Positions 56,412 to 64,000 of a stretch of 64,000 bases of DNA are shown piece by piece. This DNA comes from Mercurialis annua (taxonomy: Eukaryota; Streptophyta; Magnoliopsida; Malpighiales; Euphorbiaceae). Positions within the stretch are counted from its first letter, which is position 1, and every line of letters begins with the position of its first letter. Both the position numbers and the translations under genes were made by a program. The stretch spans positions 56,467,651 to 56,531,650 of the forward strand of contig NC_065571.1 in assembly GCF_937616625.2 (NCBI RefSeq), in the 5' to 3' direction. The notes beneath the pieces were generated by a model. It was not told the origin of the DNA. It ran no database searches and was given only the letters and a program-made list of their open reading frames with translations.

Positions 56412-59026
56412 TTAACCCCAGGGGGCCCTTTAGGGTTGGCCTCCTTCACCCTCAGCATTACTTCCTCGTCCTGTTCCTGATTGTCATGTTCATCAGCCGA
56501 TTGGCTTGGATTCTCATTTTGGGGTCGCTGGTAGTTTCCTTCATTAGAGTTAAAATCTTGCCACTGGAATCGCCTTTGTGGACTGCCAGTAAAGTTGAGA
56601 TCAAACCCTGATTCTGGTTGTTTTCTTTTCCCTTCAGCACTAAGCTGTCCTTCAATAGGGGAAGCATGTGTTCCTGTCTGAGATATCACGTTGCTACGGG
56701 CTTGGCGCTTCCAACTTGTGTGGTTGTGATTGGCCGAGGTACTTTTGGTGGCAGTGTGCTCACTGTGAGAGCTGTTAACTTCAGTTAATAGGGAGCGAAT
56801 TTCATCCCTTTCTTCCTGAGTCATGATGTAAGTGTTGGGAGCTGCTGTGTTGCCGGTAGCTTGGATGATATGAATTGCAAGCTCCACTTGCTCGTCCAAC
56901 GTCAGCAGGGTGTCTCTGGTCAGGTGTGCATACCTTTGTTGCAGTGCTGGATTGAGGATGTGAAGGAGCCTTGGAGGGATTCTCTCCTGGTTCTGCTCCT
57001 CTGCAGGTTGGGAGTTGGTTGAGTTCCTTTCTTCAGAGTGGAGGCTAGGGACCGGATCAGTGCCTTCTATTTCTGGAACTTGGGGTAGTTCTGCTGTGTT
57101 ATGTGCAGGGTAGTTGAGCGCTGCATAAAACTCTACATCAGATAGAATCTCCCCATTTCTGCCCATTGGATAGCCTGGATTGTCATGCACCAGAAATTGC
57201 TCAATCTGGTCATCTTGGACACTGCCCAGGTCGTCACTAATTGTTCTCTCCTCACTTTCTTCTTCTTGTAGCATGTCAGCAGTAAGCAACGTTGGGGCAT
57301 GCAGTAAAGGAGTGGCTCTCATCCGGAGCCCATAGGGGAAGTAGCCCCCAAATGGTATACCTGCTTCTTCATCACTCTCCCATAACCTGCAGAAATTTTT
57401 AGAGTGTCCAGGCAAACCACAATAAAAACAGATATCGGGCATTTTTTCATATTTGAAACTAATCCATTCTGAAGTCCCATTCTCCAGTTGATTAAAAAAC
57501 CCAGGTAGGAAGGGTGTTTGCACATTCAATTCAGCTCTTAGTCTAAGGAAGTGTTGCCTCCAAAGTGGTGCATTTGGGCTAATATCAGCAGCAATGAAAA
57601 AATGGAAGAGATTACCAATAGAAATAGCATTCTCCAGCGTTAATTGATTAGGTGGAAGACCTCGCGCCTGAATCCAGAATGGTGTGGTGTTGTAGGTGAT
57701 CCTTTCCAGTGGCGTGTCAGCCGGCCAATCTTGAACAACGATCAGTTGGTTCTCAATATTCCAAGGGCGTTCGGCCAAAATGTGTTGGTGGTCAGAAGCA
57801 TCTGTCAGCTTCAATGTAAACACATTTTCAGGAAATTTTGCGACTAAAATGTCCCCTCGAAGTCTCCCTTCGTCTCGGAACATATCTCTTACGCTGTAGG
57901 CTGTGTATCTCTTCCTTGAATAAATTTTAGCAGCCAAGGATAACCTGTTGTCTTCCATGATTGTCGGTCTTTTGGATTTGAGTGTCAGTTTCGGCTCTGT
58001 GATCCTCATTTGTGTAGTACGCTGGATGATTTCAGCCACCGCCCCTGAGCCCTTGTATAGAGGTGGGGTCTGTTGGTTCCCTGGATGACTGATGTCCTCG
58101 CTTGGAGTATCTGTGTTGACATTGGTCCCGTTTTGCACCTGGGCGCGAGAACTTTCTCCTCTGATCATGTATCTTCTGCGGACTATCTCAGCGTAGGTGG
58201 ATGCTGATTCAGTTTTGGTTTCCTTCCCTTTCGCCATGCCCTTAAGTTTGCCCGAGTCAGCGACAATCTGATTCGATGGTTCTTCCCTTCCCCTCCGAGC
58301 ATCACGCATAAAGCCTGTCACATGTGACGGTGGGCCCTGGGCTGGTCTGAAGCTGGAGTTGCCAGCAGAGTAATCGACCTCCACCTCTTCTGCTATGTTG
58401 GTATCGTTCCGGAATCCAGCTGTTGTCTGTGTGTGGTGGGGTGTTGGTGTTGTGGGCCTGGAACCAGAGGTGGTTGTGTGATTCCTGCCTGAAGTGAGAT
58501 TGGTTTTCATGGTGGGATTGTGAGTACGTTTTTGTGGGAATGCCATGGAGTTGGTGTAATGTAGCAGGCAGCTGATATTGAAGAAGATGAGTAGCGAGGT
58601 GGTGTGGAACTGAAGATGCCACAACCATCCTTTTATAAGCAGAGTGAACCAGAGATATAGTAAGAGTTGAAACGTCCAGATTGAATGCCATAAAACCCAA
58701 ACGTTTACTCCTCTTTGTCTGAATGATTGTTTCTGCCATCTTTTTATTGATCCTTTTTCTGCATCTTGAGCTCCCCACCTCCATGAGTGTATCTCCTTAG
58801 CATTAATTGTTGCAGGAGGTAAAATTAGTTGGCGCACGCTTCTTGGAACCCAAACTTGGTTTCCCGTTGCCGGACAAGTGTCACCCAGTTGGAATAATCG
58901 AGGCTTAACCCACCTGAACCTCTGTTTGGTCTTCTTGAATTCTATGATTTGGTTGATATCCAATTTTTTGTGATCTGTAAACCCTAGCAATTTGGGCGAA
59001 AACTTCCCTTCCATCGTTTTAATCAT
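56408..59026 (-). CDS. LINE ORF1: DUF4283 and CCHC RNA-binding protein
   Basis: 872 aa, complete. The DUF4283 domain is at about residues 370-490 (LSLAAKIYSRKRYTAYSV, FTLKLTD, ERPWNIENQLIVVQDW). A CX2CX4HX4C zinc knuckle follows at 533-546 (CFYCGLPGHSKNFC), the arrangement typical of plant LINE ORF1 proteins that coat the RNA. The C-terminal 300 residues are acidic and Gln/Asn-rich. The first ATG (59026) follows an in-frame TGA, but residues 1-160 are atypical, with a hydrophobic Trp/Leu-rich stretch (about 110-155). Met161 at 58546 (MAFPQKRTHNP) begins a normal-looking basic N terminus and may be the true start. Confidence 0.9.
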   Translation of the reverse strand: MIKTMEGKFSPKLLGFTDHKKLDINQIIEFKKTKQRFRWVKPRLFQLGDTCPATGNQVWVPRSVRQLILPPATINAKEIHSWRWGAQDAEKGSIKRWQKQSFRQRGVNVWVLWHSIWTFQLLLYLWFTLLIKGWLWHLQFHTTSLLIFFNISCLLHYTNSMAFPQKRTHNPTMKTNLTSGRNHTTTSGSRPTTPTPHHTQTTAGFRNDTNIAEEVEVDYSAGNSSFRPAQGPPSHVTGFMRDARRGREEPSNQIVADSGKLKGMAKGKETKTESASTYAEIVRRRYMIRGESSRAQVQNGTNVNTDTPSEDISHPGNQQTPPLYKGSGAVAEIIQRTTQMRITEPKLTLKSKRPTIMEDNRLSLAAKIYSRKRYTAYSVRDMFRDEGRLRGDILVAKFPENVFTLKLTDASDHQHILAERPWNIENQLIVVQDWPADTPLERITYNTTPFWIQARGLPPNQLTLENAISIGNLFHFFIAADISPNAPLWRQHFLRLRAELNVQTPFLPGFFNQLENGTSEWISFKYEKMPDICFYCGLPGHSKNFCRLWESDEEAGIPFGGYFPYGLRMRATPLLHAPTLLTADMLQEEESEERTISDDLGSVQDDQIEQFLVHDNPGYPMGRNGEILSDVEFYAALNYPAHNTAELPQVPEIEGTDPVPSLHSEERNSTNSQPAEEQNQERIPPRLLHILNPALQQRYAHLTRDTLLTLDEQVELAIHIIQATGNTAAPNTYIMTQEERDEIRSLLTEVNSSHSEHTATKSTSANHNHTSWKRQARSNVISQTGTHASPIEGQLSAEGKRKQPESGFDLNFTGSPQRRFQWQDFNSNEGNYQRPQNENPSQSADEHDNQEQDEEVMLRVKEANPKGPPGVK

Positions 59027-59062
59027 ATTCCATGTTTTGTCCAGTAATACTTTTCATTTCAC

Positions 59063-59073
59063 AATTTTATCTT
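59063..59073. repeat. LINE target-site duplication, right copy
   Basis: AATTTTATCTT, identical to 52241-52251 on the other side of the element. Confidence 0.8.
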
Positions 59074-60056
59074 GATATTATCTATAGTTTCAATGGGTTT
59101 TAAATAATTTTATCTATTCATAGCTATTAATGAAATTGTTTAATTAGTTTTGCAAGTTTAAATTGAACTAAAATATCGATTATGTTTAATTACTTAGCTA
59201 ATTTAATTCAATTCCGTACATTCTTAGTTAGTAATAATGCATATTCAATTCAAGTTAGTTATATTCCTATCTTTAAAAGTGACGCGTAATAAAATTTATT
59301 ATTATATTTTTACTTCATATTTAATTTTTTTTTTTTAAAAGATAGTTTAAATTATTACTTTTTAATTTTAAAATTTGCTGTTATTTTAATATTGCATTGA
59401 AATCTTTTACTGATAAAATAAATAAATTAGTATCCAAATATTAATAAGAGAAATAAAAAAATTGAAAATTCAGAAACATAAATGTGTTATACACTCAATA
59501 TACTAGTTTACTAATTTTATTTTAAATAAATAAATAAATATACGAAATGGTGACAAAAATAGTAGAGCTTACGTGTATATGAAGAGCAGGCCTGTATTTA
59601 TTCATGCAAAGATTTTACTGTATGACCTAAATTATGAGTATTTTGTTTCTTTGTGAGGATGTTTTTTTCTCTCTGGCCCATATATTTCCTGCTTGTGGGA
59701 TCAAATTTCGATCACTGTGATTGGCTCTCTCTCTCCTCATTTTCTCTCTCTAAAACCCCATTTTTTCCTTTTTCAGTATTTTATTAAGTATTGCCTCTCC
59801 AAAACAATACCTGATGAAGAAGATGAGTGTCCCTGCAAAGAAATATCGAAAGCTGATCAAAAGTTTCTGATACTTAAAGCTGATAACCGAAAGAAAATCA
59901 TAAAGTAAAATCTTACTTTTTCTTGAAAATTTTCCTTTTCATTTCTTGGTTTCAATCTTGACCTATTTTCTTCTCTCTTCTGCAAAAAAATATCCAAGAT
60001 TATCAAGAATTTTAATTGATTTCTTATAGATTGTTTAAACATAAGGAATAGTTCCG
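59074..60056 (+). promoter_or_regulatory. Upstream region and leader of the IDD gene
   Basis: AT-rich to about 59550. From 59690 on, CT-rich tracts (GGCTCTCTCTCTCCTCATTT) mark a probable transcribed leader. It holds an 18-codon upstream ORF (separate entry). No clear TATA box was chosen. Confidence 0.45.
59814..59870 (+). CDS. Possible upstream ORF in the IDD leader, 18 codons
   Basis: It reads MKKMSVPAKKYRKLIKSF then TGA, ending 186 nt before the IDD start codon with no other ATG between. Whether it is transcribed in the leader, and translated, is unknown. The basic composition is not diagnostic. Confidence 0.25.
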   Translation: MKKMSVPAKKYRKLIKSF

Positions 60057-61823
60057 ATGTTAGCCGATAATTTTATCAGTTCGAATCCGTGTTTCGAGCA
60101 AGCTTCGAGCTTAGAAAATAATGGAGGGGGCAATAATAAGCGGAAACGACGACCTGCAGGAACTCCAGGTACGTGCGTGTTATATATAACAATCTTGTTT
60201 AGTCTGGGAATTCCGAAGATATAGCAAATAACTGTGTTGTATTCTATATGATATGTATTTTGATGCAGATCCAGATGCAGAAGTGGTCTCGTTATCACCA
60301 AAAACACTGCTCGAATCGGACCGATATGTATGTGAGATCTGCAACCAGGGGTTTCAAAGAGATCAAAATTTACAGATGCATCGGAGGAGACATAAGGTTC
60401 CGTGGAAGTTACTTAAGAGAGACAGTCCTGTGGTGAAGAAACGAGTTTTCGTGTGTCCGGAACCGAGTTGCTTACACCATGATCCGTGTCACGCACTCGG
60501 TGATCTTGTCGGGATCAAGAAGCATTTTCGAAGAAAACACAGTAATCATAAGCAGTGGGTTTGTGATAAATGTGCTAAAGGCTATGCTGTTCAATCTGAC
60601 TTCAAAGCTCATCTCAAAACTTGCGGTACTCGCGGCCATTCTTGCGACTGTGGCCGTGTTTTCTCGAGGTTAATATTTCTGGTTCATTATCCGTTCAGGA
60701 CACCTCATGGTCGATAAAAAAAATCTGGTTCATTATTCTTTCAAAATATTTTGCTTTAAAAAAATTATGGTTTGAAATTTGTATGACTGATTGAACCTTA
60801 ATCCAGTTTTGAACTACTTTTGATTTTGATTGACAGTTGTGGAACACAGTTCCCAAAATCAGTTGCAGTTGTTTTTTTTCTTTTCTTGAAATGCTTTCAA
60901 CTGCTCACTAACTCAAACCATAGTTTTTTTGTTTCTTGATGTGTTTGCTTAATTAATTAATATTATCTTGAAATGCTGTTTTTCATCCCATTATGTCTGA
61001 ATCAGAATATTCTTATATAATTAATTAATGCAGAGTTGAGAGTTTCATTGAGCATCAAGATACTTGCAATATGGGACGTGATCATCATCCTCATACTCAT
61101 CAATCGCAGTCGACGGTGGTGCAGCCACCGGCTGCATGCTTATCAAGAACAGCTTCGAGTCGGAGCCCGAGCCATTGTACTGATACCAACTTCACCACTG
61201 GTCCTTGGGCATCTCCGGTAGTAATTCCAAGGCCAGTATCTCGTGATATTTTCTTGATGAGCCCTACTGTAAATAAAAAACACTACAATCTTGATCTCCA
61301 GCTCTCAACTGCATCGAATCGTCGTGATATTGTCTCGGTACTCTCCCCGAAAAGAGACGATCATAGTCACTCGTCGACCCAGCTCAAGCTTTCGATATGT
61401 TCGAGTGAGAAAAACGAGTCGAAAAGGGAAGATAGTAAAATTGAGAAACATGAATCCGCTGCTCGCGAGCAGCTCAGTGTGGCCATGGCGGAGAAAGCGT
61501 ATGCGGAAGAGGCGAGAATACGCGCGAGAAGACAGATCGAATTGGCGGAACAAGAATTCGCTAATGCCAAGAAAATTCGGCAACAAGCTCAAGCCGAGTT
61601 GGATAAAGCTCAAGCTCTAAGAGAGCATGCAATGAAGCAAATCAACTCAACAATACTTCAAGTCACTTGCCATGCTTGTAAACACCAGTTTCAGACAAGA
61701 ACACCTTCAGATGACAACTCTTTGGTCTTGAGTTACATGTCATCAGCTTTAACAGAAGGTGAAGTGGACAATGATACTGGAATTATTGATCATCAGCTTG
61801 CAAACACATCTCATAAGTTCTAA
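60057..61823 (+). CDS. IDD: INDETERMINATE-DOMAIN C2H2 zinc-finger protein (IDD14/15/16, SGR5-like), three exons
   Basis: Exons 60057-60168, 60269-60668 and 61034-61823 join to 433 aa. A nuclear signal NNKRKRR precedes the ID domain: ZF1 at 57-79 (CEIC...H...H), ZF2 at 98-128, then the C2HC fingers ZF3 at 134-156 and ZF4 at 161-182, the last split by intron 2. The C-terminal coiled coil (about 312-375: AMAEKAYAEEARIRARRQIE, then AEQEFANAKK) plus the CHACKHQF motif are diagnostic of the IDD14/15/16 clade. In Arabidopsis these regulate shoot gravitropism, auxin supply, organ shape and starch metabolism. If intron 2 is retained, translation ends at 60717 with ZF4 incomplete and no coiled coil. 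Clade assignment is firm; which paralogue is not. Confidence 0.94.
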
Positions 61824-63922
61824 ATTAGCTTCATCTTTTCTATTGCTATGTTATTAGTGGGTGGTTGTGAATTATCTCAAGTTCATTAGTTTCAGGGTGT
61901 TGTATTAAAACCTTGTGTATGTGTAATGTTATTTGTTCATTATTTTAATTAATGAAAGATATGGTGAGTTTGATATATTTTTTTTATTTTTAATTTAGTG
62001 CCAACTAAACTTCAAACTCAAGATCTTACATTCCTCAAGATGATTTTGTTTAATAGCTATCATTATCTCTAACATATTTCCGCATGCAAATGCCGGTCAT
62101 TTTTACATATTTAATTACTTAAATAGGGGTTAAGGGTTGCTAAGAATCGAACTCTGTACTAAAATTTTAAATTTATACTCTAACATTAATTATCATTATC
62201 TCCAACGCCCGTTATTTCATATTTTCTTATATTCACTATATATGTGATAAAATTTTATAGTCGAACTTTAAAACTCTGTAAATTCTTATAAAGTGTATAT
62301 TATAATCAAATGACTTGATTAGTTTTTTTTTTTTATCGAAAGATGGGTATTCATTAGTCAATTTGAAATTTAAAATATAACGTATAACATATAGAGTTTG
62401 TGGAAAAGTTTTTTTATTTTTTTTGGTTATTTATTTTGGATAGCAGGAAATTAAATATAGATGGGTGTATTTTAGAAGGATTTAGTAGTCTGACCACTAT
62501 TTCATTGAATAAGATGATAACAACACATCTCTCTCTTTCCCTTAACTTTTGGTAGTTTTGGATTTTCTGTTTGGACTATATACTTGTAGTTGTATGCCTA
62601 GGTCAGAAAATGAAGGTGACCCTTCTGCAGCATTAAAAAACATTACTGACCAAAAATTAAATTTCTATAACCCAATCTTTTAAAAGCCATTGAAAATATA
62701 TATATTAGTAACTAGAAATCAGAAATCAGAAATCAGATAGTCCTTTTAATCTCTGCCTGTTATTGCTGGGTCTTCTCATATATAAATGTGAATGTTAAAA
62801 ACACCATGTTTTTCAGTGCCACACTTTGTAAGGTTTAATGCCAGACTCACTCGTCACTCTCATAGTCTCCAAATGCTTAGACACAAACAAACCCTAAATT
62901 CATAAATATTTCATTTATATTTCATTTCTTAACCTTTTTTTTGTTATTTTTTATTTTATTTTTCTCTCTCTCTGCATCAGAATCAGAGCCATGAGAGTAA
63001 AAGGGTTAGATGAGGGGCCAGTGGGGAGCAAAAACAGCCATTTTTTCCATTTTTGCAGAGACCATTCAAAGCTTTTTTTGAGATGAACTTCAACTTGAAA
63101 TTTCATCTTTGTTTGTTTGTTTCTTAACTTAATAACATAAACCAAAATTTCTTCATCAGCATCATCATGAGTGATGTTTTTCTTGAATTACGTGCTTCTA
63201 TATCAGCTTTAATATCTCATAAGATGTTCTTGCTAATTTTCATGCAAGGGTTTTACTATAACTATGATAAAAAAGGTGAGTTAACTAGAGATGTTTATAA
63301 TTAATGTGTACAGTTTATGTTTATAATGAGATGAAATGAAAAAAGATGCTATAGAAATGATTTCATTGATGGCAATGATAGATTGCCATAGATTTTCGTG
63401 CATCGTTGCAGCTTTGCTCATAATATGCCGTTTAGGTCAAGTCAAGTTGATATGTTATAGACTATAGTTATAGTCTTGGCAAGTATTGGATCACAAATAG
63501 TCCAAGTATATTTGATTTAACATCATAGTATATATACTATTATTTATATTATAAAAATATCAAATTATATTAAATATTTTTTTTTTCAAGAGAGCAAGAT
63601 GTTTAAAATTTAAAAAAATAAATAGAAATTCTTATTAAAAAAATAGAAATTCTAATCAAATTATAACTACTAAAATATAACAATATTAATTTAAGGTTAT
63701 ACATTATAACAATAATATGTTTTAGGATGAATAATTATTTCTAAATATTTAAGAAAATAATTCTTTGATAATTGAAACTTAATTAAAAGCTATCCCTCAA
63801 ATGGAAAGAAAAAACTATTTACTGTTCAAAATATTATTCGCACACTTAAATTTACGACATAGGACCACCCACTCAATCTACGCACGGTCTAGTGGTGAAT
63901 TCAGAACTTTCGTGTGATGAGA

Positions 63923-63982
<60 letters not shown>

Positions 63983-64000
63983 TTTTAAATTATATAGTAT
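61824..64000. other. IDD 3' UTR and downstream intergenic sequence
   Basis: The 3' UTR probably ends near 61960 (ATTAATGAAAG). A minus-strand SINE-like B box (GAGTTCGATTC, near 62147) and a tandem AGAAATC repeat (near 62718-62742) are present. About 62800-63160 is of higher complexity than the flanks but shows no recognisable exon; short frames there are unsupported. A long (TA)n closes the window. Confidence 0.6.
63925..63979. repeat. (TA)n microsatellite
   Basis: About 27 uninterrupted TA units. Confidence 0.98.

Larger units (their letters stand above)
52250..59062 (-). mobile_element. Full-length L1-type LINE with intact ORFs, poly(A) tail and target duplication
   Basis: The minus-strand element of about 6.8 kb has a short 5' leader (36 nt to the first ATG), ORF1, ORF2 overlapping it by 4 nt, a 35-nt 3' UTR and a poly(A) tail read as T20 at 52250-52269. 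AATTTTATCTT occurs at both edges (52241-52251, merging into the tail, and 59063-59073). That is an 11-bp target duplication whose sequence suits TT|AAAA-type nicking by an L1 endonuclease. Both ORFs are uninterrupted, so this copy looks young and possibly mobile. Confidence 0.93.

Noticed and set aside
58302..58784. 160-codon minus-strand frame overlapping LINE ORF1
   Set aside because: Alternative-frame shadow of ORF1, Ser/His/Thr-rich, without known motifs.
1..64000. CRISPR arrays, operons, riboswitches or prophage-like systems
   Set aside because: Intron-containing plant nuclear DNA; the regularly spaced motifs seen are microsatellites or transposon ends.

Overview
This is nuclear DNA from a flowering plant, most likely a eudicot. 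It is strongly AT-rich, the genes carry many GT-AG introns, the transcription-factor families are plant-specific (KANADI, ZF-HD, IDD), and the transposons are plant types (Copia, L1-type LINE with C-terminal RNase H, Helitrons, MULE- and Stowaway-like MITEs, tRNA-derived SINEs). I cannot name the species from sequence alone.

Layout. 1-3858: 5' part of a minus-strand Copia retrotransposon that leaves the window on the left, with its 152-bp 5' LTR at 3707-3858. 4804-10191 (+): a six-exon KANADI gene (KAN4/ATS-like). 15963-18088 (-): a six-exon N-alpha-acetyltransferase 40 gene. 21728-28958 (+): a 20-exon dihydroxyacetone kinase gene. 30533-33331 (+): a five-exon Elongator subunit 6 gene. 34419-34985 (-): an intronless zinc-finger homeodomain gene. 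35-52 kb: a gene-empty, repeat-rich stretch with two Helitrons in opposite orientation and several foldback MITEs. 52250-59062 (-): a full-length L1-type LINE with both ORFs open and a perfect target-site duplication. 60057-61823 (+): a three-exon IDD zinc-finger gene of the IDD14/15/16 (SGR5) group. The remainder, to 64000, has no recognisable gene.

All exon models were joined by hand from reading frame, GT-AG sites and family similarity. Each one closes into a continuous frame: 340, 238, 591, 266, 188 and 433 aa. The genes form no operon or pathway cluster. They are three developmental transcription factors (organ polarity, ZF-HD, gravitropism/architecture type) and three housekeeping enzymes or factors (N-terminal histone acetylation, DHA phosphorylation, tRNA wobble modification/Elongator).

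I found no convincing undescribed cellular system. The most informative material is in the mobile DNA: a Helitron that seems to have run through its own decayed terminator to a second one about 790 bp further on; an apparently complete LINE whose two ORFs overlap by ATGA; and a set of hairpin-forming MITEs beside or inside the KANADI, NAA40, DAK and intergenic regions, two of them with clear 9-10 bp target duplications.
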